Source: an uncultured Flavobacteriales bacterium (GTDB lineage: Bacteria > Bacteroidota > Bacteroidia > Flavobacteriales_D > Sanyastnellaceae). Taken from it: a stretch of DNA of 51,784 bases. The notes under the pieces are model-generated. The model had not been told where the DNA came from and made no database searches. It was given only the letters and a program-made list of their open reading frames with translations. The stretch is taken from positions 1 through 51,784 of the forward strand of contig CALKGK010000025.1 in assembly GCA_938085105.1 (NCBI GenBank). The letters run 5' to 3'. Each line of letters opens with the position of its first letter. Within the stretch, counting starts at the first letter, position 1. The translations under genes and the position numbers were made by a program. Below, piece by piece: positions 8,190 to 17,971 of this stretch.

Positions 8190-9150
8190 AACCTACAATC
8201 CGAGAACATTCACCGAGGTACCACCACCACAAAAACCCGATTACGATAAGCTCGAAGCCTGGGCCGCTCATCCACAAAAGGAGGACCTCAGCGACACTGT
8301 CCCTCTTGGAATAAACTCCAATTCAGACAGCCTTCTTGTCGATGTCTTCTTTATTCATCCTACCACCTTTTTACGCAAATCCGAAGCTTGGAATGCTGAA
8401 CTTGATGATGCAGAGGTGAATCGCTGGACTGCCGAAGGCCCCATTCAACATCAAGCATCTGTTTTCAACGAAATTGGAGCGATATACGCCCCTCGTTACC
8501 GTCAAGCACACATCAAAAGTTATTTTACGAATGTGGAAGACGGCAAAGGAGCCTTGGACTTGGCATATGAAGACGTGAAAACTGCTTTTGAACATTTTTT
8601 AGCAAACAGACCGAAGAACAGGCCTTTCATTCTCGCTGCACATTCCCAAGGAAGTACTCATGGAATTCGATTGATCCAAGAATTTTTGGACGGAACACCT
8701 TTGGCTGAGAAACTAGTGGCTGCTTACCTCATTGGAATGACCGTTCTGCCCGAAATGTTTGAGTATTGTGAAGCTTGTGAAAATTGGGGAGATCGGTCAT
8801 GCTACATTACTTGGATGACTTACGATCGGGGGTACAAGCCCTCCTTTTATTCTGAGGAGATGAAAGAAATTGAAGTTTTCAATCCCATCTTAGGAGGTAC
8901 ATTTCAAGGTGAAAACACAGCGAGTCAACACCTCGGAGTACTGGATAAAGACTTCGAGCTGAAATATCAAGAGAGCATTCTTGCTGAAGGCGTTGACGGA
9001 CTTTTATGGGTGAGAAAACCACGGATCCCATTTGGTTTTTTGATGAAGAAGAAAAATTGGCACATCGCAGATTACAACCTCTTCTACCTTAACATAAGAG
9101 AGGGAGTAGCCCAACAAGTAATCCAATTCTTTGTTCAAGAAAAAGATTAA
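8065..9150 (+). CDS. DUF3089 lipoprotein, alpha/beta-hydrolase fold
   Basis: About 361 residues if it starts at the ATG at 8065. A hydrophobic segment ending ILILISLSSC is a lipoprotein signal with the lipobox cysteine encoded at 8176-8178. That codon lies inside truC, so the start must overlap truC whatever codon is used. The frame is open further upstream, but ATG 8065 already gives a long (24-residue) n-region, so a later non-ATG start is possible. The body matches DUF3089: VDVFFIHPTTFL near the start, APRYRQA, and AAHSQGSTHG holding the nucleophile serine of an alpha/beta hydrolase. A lipid-anchored esterase or lipase-like role is plausible; the substrate is unknown. Family call is firm, start is uncertain. 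Confidence 0.8.
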   Translation: MVHQEKFQPLSHAFGNPFWNTPIGISLSILILISLSSCHRNKTYNPRTFTEVPPPQKPDYDKLEAWAAHPQKEDLSDTVPLGINSNSDSLLVDVFFIHPTTFLRKSEAWNAELDDAEVNRWTAEGPIQHQASVFNEIGAIYAPRYRQAHIKSYFTNVEDGKGALDLAYEDVKTAFEHFLANRPKNRPFILAAHSQGSTHGIRLIQEFLDGTPLAEKLVAAYLIGMTVLPEMFEYCEACENWGDRSCYITWMTYDRGYKPSFYSEEMKEIEVFNPILGGTFQGENTASQHLGVLDKDFELKYQESILAEGVDGLLWVRKPRIPFGFLMKKKNWHIADYNLFYLNIREGVAQQVIQFFVQEKD

Positions 9151-9191
9151 AAAATTGTAAATTCGGGCGAGTCATATCCAAAACTACTCGC

Positions 9192-12100
9192 ATGAAACAA
9201 ATTTTACGATCACTTAGCCTCTTTCTGGGGCTAATAGCTGGACTTTCAACTTCTGCACAAAACAACATTGAACTCAACCTCAGCACGGACTGCTGGGGAG
9301 GAGAAACTTCTTGGAACATTACTGACAGCAATGGAACCGAAGTAGCCTCATCAACAGGAACCACCTACGGAAGCCAAGAAACATTTCTGATTCCCTTAGA
9401 TTTAGCTGACGGATGTTACAGCTTTAACATCTCTGATACCTACGGAGATGGGATGTATGGATCTCAATACGGATCATGCTCCGTGGATGGAGACTATTCC
9501 ATTACCGACGCGAATTCCAATGTATTGGTTCAAATGACTGCAACCAATGCCGATTTTGGAAATGGAACCTCACATGACTTCGTTCTCCCGAACGGAGGAG
9601 GAAGCCCAGGTTGTACCGACCCTCTTGCATTGAACTATGACTCGTGTGCATCTACCGATGATGGTTCTTGTACTTATGAGCCTGTTACTGCAAGTTTCGA
9701 CGTTGCTTTAGGTTCAGGATGTGCAGGAAGCAGCATTGACCTCACTGACACCTCAACTGGAACCCCTACCTCTTGGTCTTGGGATTTGCCAGGAAGTGAT
9801 TTGGGTAGCTCAAACGATCAAAACCCAACAATATCCTACTCCACTCCAGGAGATTACACCATCACACTTACCGCAAATAATGACAACGGAAGTACGGATG
9901 TAAGTAGCCAAACGGTAACGATCACTGACGGTTTGATGATTGAAATTCAAATTGTTGCTGATAACTACCCTGCAGAAACTTCGTGGGAACTTGAAGATGA
10001 AGCAGGAAACATTGTTGCCAATGGAAATGCTACTGGTGGAATGTATTGCATCGCTGATGAATGCCACCGCTTTACCATGTTTGATACTTACGGAGATGGA
10101 ATTTGCTGTAATTACGGTGTAGGTTCTTTCACCATTCTTATTGATGGGGTTGAAGTAGCTACGGGAGGTGAATTTGGTGATAGCCAAACAGTGAATGTGA
10201 ACTGTCCTCCAGGAATCGACTGCAACAATGCGATTGCTGTTGACCTTGGTGAACACACCAACCCTATTGCTGATACTTGGTACACCTTTACCCCTGCCAG
10301 CAATGGTCAATACCGAATTACCACCTGTAATAGAGCTACTTGCGATACTCGAATTTGGGTTTACGACTATTGCAATATGCTGTTCTTTGACGATTCTGTA
10401 GAAGCTTCTTTGACCTACAACGATGATTTCTGTGGTGTTCAATCTGAAGTAACCCCGCTACTTGCTGGCGGACAAACCTATTATTTCCGAATTGGCTCTG
10501 CAGACAATGCTTGTGCAGGTGAGAACATTGGTTTCGCCTTGGAATACGTTGGTCTCGTTCAAGGTTGTATGGACCCACTTGCTTGTAACTATTTGCCCAT
10601 CGCCGAGGAGCCCGGAGAGTGTTTCCTTCCCGGAGACCCGGAGTGTCCGAGCATTGGTCCCGATCTAGAGATCTTGGGAGATGTATTTTACAACTCGATG
10701 TACTACACTACACTCGTGAATAACGATGAATGCTACATCAACGAGGGCTGCATGCAAGGATTCGGTGAACGCCAAATCATTCGTTTCAGCACACACATTA
10801 AAAACATTGGTACAGAAGATTATTTCATCGGAGATCCAAACGATCAGCCCGGTCAGTTTGAATTTGATGATTGTCACAACCACTGGCATTACGAAGGCTA
10901 TGCTGAATATTCTTTGTTTGATGATCTCGGTGCGCAGCTCCCACAAGTAGGTTTCAAAAATGGATTCTGTGTTCTCGATTTGGAATGTTCTGATGGTGGA
11001 ACAGCAAAGTATACCTGTGGTAACATGGGGATCACGGCTGGCTGTGGTGATATTTACTCGTCGAGCTTGGCTTGCCAATGGGTGGATGTTACCGACATTC
11101 CCGCAGGAACGTACACCTTGGTGATGAGAACCAACTGGGATCAATCGCCAGACGCCAACGGAAGCTACGAGTTGAGCTACGATAACAACTGGGCGGCGGT
11201 ATGCTTCTCCTTCGATAGAGATGCCAATGGTGATGTGATCAACTTTGAAAAATTCACCGATTGTCCTGTTTCTTTCGACTGTCAAGGTGCTCCTTTTGGT
11301 AATGCGCAACCCGATTGTGAAGGAAATTGCAACGGTATTGCCGTGAAAGGTGATGTGGATGGATCAGGTGATATTGAGCCTGCTGATTCTGATGTTTACA
11401 TTCAAGACATTCTTGGAGCAGATGCAGTCGTTAGTCCTTGTACTGATATGGACAACGACGGAAGCATTACCGTGACCGATGCGGCTTTGATTGCTGGCTG
11501 TGTTTACTACGGACCAGATTACGTTGAACCAGACGGAGTGCACGACCACTGTGTGTGGGACGATGAAATCACGAATCCGAACCACACAACAACGCTCAGC
11601 GTGGGTGAATTGAATACTGAATTGGGGTATGTTGATATCCATGTACTGAATCCAGACAATGAGATTGTGGGTTATGAATTTGAAGTTTCTGGGATGACCA
11701 TTCTAAGTGTAGAAAATTTGGCTGATCCCGCTGTTTATGACATTGCCCCTCAAGCATCATTGGGCGGTGTGAAGGTGATTGGACTTTCGTTCACAGACCA
11801 AACATTACCAAAGAACCTCACTCCCGTGCCACTTGTAAGGTTGAACTACCTCAATGTAACAGGAAGCGAAATTTGCGTTACTGGAATTACAGATGTTGTA
11901 AATGAAGACTTCCACAACGTAGCTACAGTGATTGGCGCTTGTCAACAAGTGGCCGCTGCTGATTTTGCTGATTTCACTTCTGACGTCATGAGCGTTTGCC
12001 AAGGAGAAGCCGTAAGCTACTTCGACCTCAGTTCTGGCAATCCAGATTCTTGGAGTTGGAGTTTTGGTGGTGGAACACCATCATCCAGCAATGATCAAAA

Positions 12101-12596
12101 CCCCGTGATCACCTACAATGCACCAGGCACCTATCCAGTGACGCTCACGGTGACGAACGCACAAGGGTCAGACAGTGAAACAAAAATGGCGTTCATTACT
12201 GTTGAAGCGGGGAACACGTGGTACTTGGACAGCGATGGAGATACTTATGGAGATCCAAACAATTCCATTTTTAGCTGCGATACGCCTGCAGGATATGTTC
12301 TGAATGCAGACGATTGCGATGACGAAAATGCAGCAATGTATCTCGGAGCTCCAGGTACTTTTGAAGGAATTGATAACAACTGCGATGGAAACGTGGACGG
12401 AGATGAACTAGCTCCTACTCCATGTATGGGTGATTTGAACAATGACGGAATGCGTGACATCTCCGATTTATTGCTGATTCTCCAAGATTACGGTTGTTCT
12501 GAGTCGTGTGGCTTGGCTGATGTGAACGAAGACGGTGTGGTGAACAACTCAGACCTCCTATCCTTCCTTCCAGGATTCGGGACATCGTGTGACTAA
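9192..12596 (+). CDS. Secreted multidomain lysyl-oxidase-like protein with dockerin-like C-terminus
   Basis: 1134 residues. Order: signal peptide (1-23); a TYGDG beta-domain (about 24-135); a GCT...DDGSC module (140-160); PKD domain (165-245); a second TYGDG domain (about 248-335); a beta-domain resembling bacterial pre-peptidase modules (340-460); a second GCMDP module; a lysyl oxidase domain (489-700); an internal dockerin-like segment (720-775); a cohesin-like domain (about 799-915); PKD (920-1005); MopE-like calcium motifs (1010-1068); and a final pair of dockerin-like EF-hands ending FGTSCD (1075-1134). The oxidase core is complete by eye: copper motif His562-x-His564-x-His566 and the expected quinone-cofactor pair Lys589 (GFKNGFC) and Tyr622 (DIYSSSLACQW). 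Lysyl oxidases oxidise lysine amines to aldehydes and so cross-link proteins. There is no type A or B T9SS signal. Activity and surface location are inferred. Confidence 0.87.
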   Translation: MKQILRSLSLFLGLIAGLSTSAQNNIELNLSTDCWGGETSWNITDSNGTEVASSTGTTYGSQETFLIPLDLADGCYSFNISDTYGDGMYGSQYGSCSVDGDYSITDANSNVLVQMTATNADFGNGTSHDFVLPNGGGSPGCTDPLALNYDSCASTDDGSCTYEPVTASFDVALGSGCAGSSIDLTDTSTGTPTSWSWDLPGSDLGSSNDQNPTISYSTPGDYTITLTANNDNGSTDVSSQTVTITDGLMIEIQIVADNYPAETSWELEDEAGNIVANGNATGGMYCIADECHRFTMFDTYGDGICCNYGVGSFTILIDGVEVATGGEFGDSQTVNVNCPPGIDCNNAIAVDLGEHTNPIADTWYTFTPASNGQYRITTCNRATCDTRIWVYDYCNMLFFDDSVEASLTYNDDFCGVQSEVTPLLAGGQTYYFRIGSADNACAGENIGFALEYVGLVQGCMDPLACNYLPIAEEPGECFLPGDPECPSIGPDLEILGDVFYNSMYYTTLVNNDECYINEGCMQGFGERQIIRFSTHIKNIGTEDYFIGDPNDQPGQFEFDDCHNHWHYEGYAEYSLFDDLGAQLPQVGFKNGFCVLDLECSDGGTAKYTCGNMGITAGCGDIYSSSLACQWVDVTDIPAGTYTLVMRTNWDQSPDANGSYELSYDNNWAAVCFSFDRDANGDVINFEKFTDCPVSFDCQGAPFGNAQPDCEGNCNGIAVKGDVDGSGDIEPADSDVYIQDILGADAVVSPCTDMDNDGSITVTDAALIAGCVYYGPDYVEPDGVHDHCVWDDEITNPNHTTTLSVGELNTELGYVDIHVLNPDNEIVGYEFEVSGMTILSVENLADPAVYDIAPQASLGGVKVIGLSFTDQTLPKNLTPVPLVRLNYLNVTGSEICVTGITDVVNEDFHNVATVIGACQQVAAADFADFTSDVMSVCQGEAVSYFDLSSGNPDSWSWSFGGGTPSSSNDQNPVITYNAPGTYPVTLTVTNAQGSDSETKMAFITVEAGNTWYLDSDGDTYGDPNNSIFSCDTPAGYVLNADDCDDENAAMYLGAPGTFEGIDNNCDGNVDGDELAPTPCMGDLNNDGMRDISDLLLILQDYGCSESCGLADVNEDGVVNNSDLLSFLPGFGTSCD

Positions 12597-12632
12597 ACCT
12601 GCAATGCTCTCTATTGCTTAGAGAATAGATCT

Positions 12633-12670
12633 ATTAAAAAGGCTACTCCAAATGGGGTAGCCTTTTTAAT
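12633..12670. terminator. Bidirectional intrinsic terminator between convergent genes
   Basis: ATTAAAAAGGCTAC (12633-12646) pairs perfectly with GTAGCCTTTTTAAT (12657-12670), extended by TCC/GGG around an AAAT loop. A T-run is present on both strands. It serves the lysyl-oxidase-like gene and the hydrolase gene at 12721. Confidence 0.85.
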
Positions 12671-12720
12671 GTTGGATGACGTGCTTGGATGCTTTGATTT
12701 TAGGCGAGGAGAAAATCGAT

Positions 12721-13542
12721 CTATTCTGGTGAATCAGACATCAACCAAGCTCTCAAACGTTCCCTGAATACTGGATAAACCGCGAGATTGTTGTGTTTTC
12801 CATCGGGAATAGTGACCATTTCATTTTTTGGATCTTCTTCAATCAACTTAAAAAGAGCAAAAGCGGAACGAAAAGGAACGAGTTTATCTTTTGTGCCATG
12901 AAAGATGAGAACCGGTGCGTCCACCTGCTTTATTTTTCGATCAGAACGAAGTGGATACCTTAGCAATAACTTCACTGGAATAAAAGGAGCGTGCTTAAAA
13001 GCGATGTGGGCTAAACTGAGGAAAGGAGTTTCAAGAATCAATGCATCACAATCATTCTTCGCCGCCAAAGGAACGGCAAAACCGCTCCCCAAGCTTCTTC
13101 CGTAAATGATGTGTTTATCGTAAGAAAATTCACGCTTTAACCACTTATAAACGCAGCTCATGTCTTCGTGCAAGATGCTTTCGCTTCGCTTCCCTTTACT
13201 TTTTCCATAGCCACGATAATCCAAAACCAGAACATCGTATTCAAAATCGGTCAACTCCTGCCCCATATGCGACCAGCGTTGCATGGACCCCGTGTTCCCA
13301 TGCAGATAAAAAATCACTCCACGAGCGCGTTCGGCATTGGTCTTGATCAACAAACAATGAATGGAGCCTTCATTAGGTGTGGGAAGCTGGAATTCCTCAA
13401 ACTTTTTGGTTAGTGCGAGCGACCTTGAACTCTTTCGATGAACGGGAATGAAAATCAAGCGCTCTTGGAAAAGGTAATACACCAAGCACAAAAGCAAGTA
13501 TAAAGACACGATGGTCGCAATGATACTGAAGACAACTAACAT
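12721..13542 (-). CDS. Membrane-anchored alpha/beta hydrolase (ABHD13/17-like)
   Basis: 273 residues. One membrane segment at residues 3-25, then an alpha/beta-hydrolase domain facing, by inference, the cytoplasm or periplasm. Visible elements are the oxyanion loop YLHGNTGS (about 79-86), DYRGYGKSKG, the nucleophile elbow YGRSLGSG with Ser150, the acid Asp219 in HGTKDKLVP and His250 in DGKHNNL, so the triad is complete. This resembles the serine hydrolases annotated as alpha/beta hydrolase or BEM46-like proteins; these have no single known substrate. Transcribed alone, with the shared terminator at 12633 downstream and the terminator of the next gene just upstream at 13555. Confidence 0.85.
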   Translation of the reverse strand: MLVVFSIIATIVSLYLLLCLVYYLFQERLIFIPVHRKSSRSLALTKKFEEFQLPTPNEGSIHCLLIKTNAERARGVIFYLHGNTGSMQRWSHMGQELTDFEYDVLVLDYRGYGKSKGKRSESILHEDMSCVYKWLKREFSYDKHIIYGRSLGSGFAVPLAAKNDCDALILETPFLSLAHIAFKHAPFIPVKLLLRYPLRSDRKIKQVDAPVLIFHGTKDKLVPFRSAFALFKLIEEDPKNEMVTIPDGKHNNLAVYPVFRERLRAWLMSDSPE

Positions 13543-13554
13543 TCTGCCATGATA

Positions 13555-13584
13555 CGAAAAAGCCCCGAACGAACGAGGCTTTTC
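13555..13584 (-). terminator. Intrinsic terminator of the gene at 13631
   Basis: On the minus strand GAAAAGCCTCG pairs imperfectly with CGGGGCTTTTTC around a GTTCGTT loop and ends in a T-run. Confidence 0.65.
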
Positions 13585-13630
13585 AATTTATTAAACAAAT
13601 CAAGTACTTTCTAGAATGAATAGAACACGA

Positions 13631-14368
13631 TTAAAATTCTTGTTTGAAGAATGGACTATCCCATTCGTTTACCGTCACATTCTTGAAGAACGCAAATCCA
13701 ATGTAAGTGATTGCCGCTGTGATGCAGACAGTGAACCAAGCAAAGAAGGCGAATCGAGCAAACTCCTCCGATGTATTCGCTAAGTTGAAGACCTGATCTA
13801 CCGGCACAATGAGGGAAATGATGAGCGAAAGTACCGCAATGCTGGCTCCTAGGGTGTAAAAGTTTCTCAATGGAAAAACGACCAAAGGTTTCCACCATTG
13901 CATATCTTTACCCCACTGATGCACCAAATAAAAGTAGCGGTCGCTCAACTGAATAAAGAGCAAAGGATCTTTATCGCAATCCTCCAATACAAAGCGTTCA
14001 CTTGGAGCAGCAATCATAAAATTGTTCAGTGGTTCTCCCACGGCACGTTGCACTTCTTTTACTTTACGGATGCCTTCTTCAGGGATTTCCCCTTTGAATT
14101 GCTTGCTATCGAGAAAGCGCAAGCGGTAGTTCAAGCACAATTCTTTGATCTCATTCCGACTAAATACCAAACGCGGATTTAAATTGGACCACTTGATTTT
14201 TGCTTGTTCGCCATTTTTTGCTTTAATCGCCTGCTTAATTTGGGATTCGAGATACACCTCTTCACCTAATATCTGAAAGGCATCTTTCACAAATTCCTCC
14301 GCAGACTGAAGATCTTGCGGACTCCGTTTTTCGATCAGGGTATCTCCTAAGTTGATGTTTTTAAACAT
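13631..14368 (-). CDS. Unknown protein with two C-terminal membrane segments
   Basis: 245 residues, ATG at 14368. I do not recognise the family. Residues 1-160 are soluble and mixed in charge, with a possible helical part (20-50), several aromatic residues (FIQLSDRYFYLVHQWGKDMQWW, about 138-159) and no obvious catalytic motif. Two membrane segments follow (about 170-190 and 204-228), so the soluble part is probably cytoplasmic and tethered. It sits alone between the hydrolase gene and the divergent icmF gene, with its own terminator. The 90 bases between its start and the icmF promoter at 14476 would carry its promoter. The reading frame has normal codon use for the window, so I consider it a real gene of unknown function. 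Confidence 0.75.
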   Translation of the reverse strand: MFKNINLGDTLIEKRSPQDLQSAEEFVKDAFQILGEEVYLESQIKQAIKAKNGEQAKIKWSNLNPRLVFSRNEIKELCLNYRLRFLDSKQFKGEIPEEGIRKVKEVQRAVGEPLNNFMIAAPSERFVLEDCDKDPLLFIQLSDRYFYLVHQWGKDMQWWKPLVVFPLRNFYTLGASIAVLSLIISLIVPVDQVFNLANTSEEFARFAFFAWFTVCITAAITYIGFAFFKNVTVNEWDSPFFKQEF

Positions 14369-14475
14369 GATGCTCGTTCTTTTCCATAATTCAACAAAAG
14401 ATAGAAAAAATTGTTGTCAGTGAACTCATCATCAGGCGTATTTAAGCCCTGTATGCATTGTTTCGGGGTATGAGC

Positions 14476-14506
14476 TTGGTATGGCACTGGAAATGGAATA
14501 AATTTG
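14476..14506 (+). promoter_or_regulatory. Promoter of icmF
   Basis: TTG at 14476-14478, exactly 20 bases, then TAAATTTG at 14499-14506, a full match to the Bacteroidota consensus. Transcription would begin near 14513, so the open frame upstream of 14527 cannot be translated from this promoter. This decides the start codon of icmF. Confidence 0.7.
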
Positions 14507-14526
14507 CCCCACAATCTGCATGCACT

Positions 14527-17500
14527 ATGGAAAATCAAGCTCCTTATAAACCAACGAATAAAGTTCGAATTGTCACTGCTGCCTCCCTTTTTGACGGTCA
14601 TGACGCGGCCATCAATATCATGAGGAGAATCATACAATCAACGGGTTGTGAGGTGATTCACCTCGGACACGATCGAAGTGTTGAAGAAGTGGTGGATTGT
14701 GCGATACAAGAAGATGCTCAAGCCATTGCAATGACTTCCTACCAAGGAGGACACATTGAATACTTTAAGTATATGCATGACCTCCTTCAAGAAAAAGGAG
14801 CTAGTCATATCAAAATCTTTGGAGGAGGTGGAGGAACCATTCTTCCAAGTGAAATCGAGGAACTTCACGCCCACGGTATTACCCGCATCTATCACCCAGA
14901 TGATGGTCGTTCAATGGGACTTCAAGGAATGATCAACGATCTCGTTCAGCGCAGCGACTTTCCCTCTGGAAGGGACATTGAAGCTTGTATTGAAGGAGTG
15001 AAAAGTAAGAACAGCGTAGATCTTGCCCGCATCATTTCTGGTGCAGAGAATTTCCCAGAAAAGTCAAAAGCAGTTTTGGATCAAGTGCATGACATGGCGA
15101 AGGGTTCGACGACTCCAATTCTCGGGATTACAGGAACAGGAGGAGCTGGAAAATCTTCCATGGTCGATGAATTGGTTCGACGTTTTTTACTCGATTTCCC
15201 AGAGAAAACATTGGCCATTGTTAGTGTTGACCCATCGAAAAGAAAAACAGGCGGAGCTTTGCTTGGTGACCGTATCCGCATGAATGCCATCAAGAACCCA
15301 CGAGTATACATGCGCTCCTTGGCAACCCGTCAAAGCAATCTCGCCTTATCAAAGCACGTTTCCGAGGCCTTGGCTGTGCTCAAAGCAGCGGAGTTTGACT
15401 TGATTATTTTGGAAACCTCTGGGATTGGTCAGAGCGACACTGAAATTATGGACCACTCCGATGTGGCTTTGTACATTATGACACCCGAGTTTGGTGCTGC
15501 CACTCAATTGGAGAAAATCGACATGTTGGACTTTGCCGACATGGTAGCGATCAACAAATACGATAAACGCGGCGCACAAGATGCCCTTCGCGACGTAAAA
15601 AAACAATACCGAAGAAACCATCAGCTTTGGGATGCTGAGGATGAAAGTTTGCCTGTATACGGAACCATTGCTTCCCAGTTCAACGACCCGGGAACCAATC
15701 GTTTGTACAAATCCTTGATGGATACCATCGCAGAGAAGACCAACACCCCTTTGAAGAGCACCATGGAAATCAGCGATGAGATGTCTGAAAAGATTTTCGT
15801 CATCCCGCCTAAACGTGTTCGTTACCTCTCTGAAATTGCCGAAAATAATCGCTCTTTTGACGAATGGGTGCACTCACAGGCTGAAATTGCTGACCAACTC
15901 TACGCTTTGGAACGCTCTTCAGAAACCATTCAAGAAAGTAAGCTGGAAGACAAAGACCGCTTGTTGAAAGGATTAGAAGAAAGTAAAAGCCAACTCCTCC
16001 TCGATCTCGATCCAAGAAACCTTGAAATCATTCGAACTTGGGAAGAGAAGAAAGCGCTCTACACCGCTCCAGAGTACGTATTTAAGGTTCGCGACAAAGA
16101 AATTAAGATTCAAACGCACACCAAATCTTTGAGTCATTCGGACATACCAAAAGTAGCCTTGCCGAAGTACCGTTCTTGGGGAGATATTTTGAAATGGAGC
16201 TTGCAAGAAAACATTCCGGGTGAATTCCCTTACACTTCAGGTATCTATCCTTTTAAAAGAGAAGGAGAAGACCCAACGCGTATGTTCGCTGGTGAAGGTG
16301 GTCCGGAAAGAACCAACAAGCGTTTCCACTATGTGAGCTTAGGCATGCCGGCCAAGCGTCTGAGTACCGCCTTTGATAGTGTGACTCTTTATGGAAATGA
16401 TCCAGCTTACCGACCAGACATCTATGGTAAAATTGGAAACTCCGGTGTGAGCATTTGTTGTTTGGACGATGCGAAAAAGCTGTACAGTGGATTCGATCTC
16501 GCCAATCCCAAGACCTCCGTGTCGATGACCATTAACGGTCCGGCCCCAATGCTCCTCGCCTACTTCATGAATGCCGCTGTAGATCAGCAATGCGAGCGTT
16601 ACATCCGTGAGCATGGATTAGAAGCAGATGTTGAAAAAGTACTTAAAGCCAAGTGGGAAGATCGCGGTTTTGCCCGTCCTAAGTACCAAGGCGATTTGCC
16701 CGAAGGAAACGACGGCTTAGGTTTGATGCTTTTGGGAACAACTGGAGACGAAGTATTGCCTCAAGACGTTTATGAGAAGATCAAGGCCGAAACCATGGCT
16801 GTAGTTCGTGGAACGGTTCAGGCCGACATCCTCAAAGAAGATCAAGCCCAAAACACCTGCATCTTCTCTACTGAATTTGCCCTTCGTTTGATGGGAGATG
16901 TTCAGTCCTACTTCATCGAAAATAGCGTTCGAAATTTCTACTCGGTATCCATTTCAGGTTACCACATTGCCGAAGCCGGTGCCAACCCAATTACGCAATT
17001 GGCCTTCACCTTGGCGAACGGTTTCACCTATGTGGAATATTACTTGAGTCGTGGAATGGACATCAATGCCTTTGGTCCGAACTTAAGCTTTTTCTTCTCG
17101 AATGGGATTGATCCTGAATACGCCGTAATTGGTCGAGTTGCTCGTCGTTTATGGGCGAAAGCACTCAAGCAGAAGTACAACGCCAATCCGAGAGCCCAAA
17201 TGCTGAAGTACCATATTCAGACCTCGGGAAGATCCTTGCATGCGCAGGAAATCGACTTTAACGATATCCGCACCACTCTGCAGGCCTTGTATGCGATTTA
17301 CGACAACTGTAATTCACTCCACACCAATGCGTATGACGAAGCCATTACTACTCCAACGGAAGAGTCGGTTCGCAGAGCAATGGCCATTCAATTGATCATC
17401 AACAAGGAATTGGGCTTGGCGAAAAATGAGAATCCACTTCAGGGATCGTTCATCATTGAAGATCTTACCGATTTGGTAGAAGAAGCCGTGCTATTGGAAT

Positions 17501-17907
17501 TCGATCGAATCACAGAGCGAGGAGGTGTTCTTGGAGCAATGGAAACCATGTACCAACGTGGAAAAATTCAAGAAGAGAGCTTGTATTACGAAACCTTGAA
17601 GCACAATGGCGAGTTCCCGATTATCGGTGTGAATACTTTCTTGAGTTCGAAAGGGAGTCCAACCATTGTTCCTCAGGAAGTGATTCGTGCGACCTCAGAA
17701 GAAAAGGAATACCAAATCAAGATGTTGGAGCAGCTTCAGGCGTGCAATTCTGGAAACTCAGAGCAAGCCTTGAAAGAACTACAACACGCAGCTATTAAGA
17801 ACGAAAACATTTTTAATTGCTTGATGAGCGCTGCCAAATACTGCAGTTTGGGCGAAATTACTAGCGCTTTGTTCGAAGTGGGTGGTCAGTACAGAAGAAA
17901 TATGTAA
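14527..17907 (+). CDS. icmF: Fused isobutyryl-CoA mutase/G-protein chaperone IcmF
   Basis: 1126 residues from ATG 14527; the promoter at 14476-14506 excludes the earlier in-frame start. Three parts: a B12-binding domain (about 15-150, with [10 protein letters not shown] carrying the cobalt-ligand histidine, and FGGGGGTI); a MeaB-type GTPase (P-loop GTGGAGKS at 203-210, with [20 protein letters not shown] following); and the acyl-CoA mutase barrel (about 560-1126, [20 protein letters not shown]). This order is that of IcmF, which interconverts isobutyryl-CoA and butyryl-CoA using adenosylcobalamin, with the G-domain protecting cofactor loading. Gln775 (AQNTCIF) stands where methylmalonyl-CoA mutases have Arg (RNTYIF); this supports an isobutyryl- rather than methylmalonyl-type substrate, though that comparison is from memory. 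Followed by a terminator at 17929. Cytoplasmic; role in branched-chain or short-chain acyl-CoA metabolism. Confidence 0.93.
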   Translation: MENQAPYKPTNKVRIVTAASLFDGHDAAINIMRRIIQSTGCEVIHLGHDRSVEEVVDCAIQEDAQAIAMTSYQGGHIEYFKYMHDLLQEKGASHIKIFGGGGGTILPSEIEELHAHGITRIYHPDDGRSMGLQGMINDLVQRSDFPSGRDIEACIEGVKSKNSVDLARIISGAENFPEKSKAVLDQVHDMAKGSTTPILGITGTGGAGKSSMVDELVRRFLLDFPEKTLAIVSVDPSKRKTGGALLGDRIRMNAIKNPRVYMRSLATRQSNLALSKHVSEALAVLKAAEFDLIILETSGIGQSDTEIMDHSDVALYIMTPEFGAATQLEKIDMLDFADMVAINKYDKRGAQDALRDVKKQYRRNHQLWDAEDESLPVYGTIASQFNDPGTNRLYKSLMDTIAEKTNTPLKSTMEISDEMSEKIFVIPPKRVRYLSEIAENNRSFDEWVHSQAEIADQLYALERSSETIQESKLEDKDRLLKGLEESKSQLLLDLDPRNLEIIRTWEEKKALYTAPEYVFKVRDKEIKIQTHTKSLSHSDIPKVALPKYRSWGDILKWSLQENIPGEFPYTSGIYPFKREGEDPTRMFAGEGGPERTNKRFHYVSLGMPAKRLSTAFDSVTLYGNDPAYRPDIYGKIGNSGVSICCLDDAKKLYSGFDLANPKTSVSMTINGPAPMLLAYFMNAAVDQQCERYIREHGLEADVEKVLKAKWEDRGFARPKYQGDLPEGNDGLGLMLLGTTGDEVLPQDVYEKIKAETMAVVRGTVQADILKEDQAQNTCIFSTEFALRLMGDVQSYFIENSVRNFYSVSISGYHIAEAGANPITQLAFTLANGFTYVEYYLSRGMDINAFGPNLSFFFSNGIDPEYAVIGRVARRLWAKALKQKYNANPRAQMLKYHIQTSGRSLHAQEIDFNDIRTTLQALYAIYDNCNSLHTNAYDEAITTPTEESVRRAMAIQLIINKELGLAKNENPLQGSFIIEDLTDLVEEAVLLEFDRITERGGVLGAMETMYQRGKIQEESLYYETLKHNGEFPIIGVNTFLSSKGSPTIVPQEVIRATSEEKEYQIKMLEQLQACNSGNSEQALKELQHAAIKNENIFNCLMSAAKYCSLGEITSALFEVGGQYRRNM

Positions 17908-17928
17908 AGCAAAACAAACACTTATTCG

Positions 17929-17971
17929 AAAGCGAAAGTTGGGTGAATCATCATCCGGCTTTCGCTTTTTT
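17929..17971 (+). terminator. Intrinsic terminator of icmF
   Basis: AAAGCGAAAG pairs with CTTTCGCTTT across a loop of about 20 bases and is followed by T6. The loop contains the stop codon (17951-17953) of the convergent EamA gene, so the right half of the stem codes for its last residues. Confidence 0.65.

Noticed and set aside
10665-11309. 214-codon antisense frame inside the lysyl-oxidase-like gene
   Set aside because: Shadow of a long, codon-biased gene on the other strand; the plus-strand protein has clear domains.
14458-14526. Longer N-terminus for icmF (23 extra residues)
   Set aside because: It contains the promoter elements for this gene; transcription should start downstream of it.
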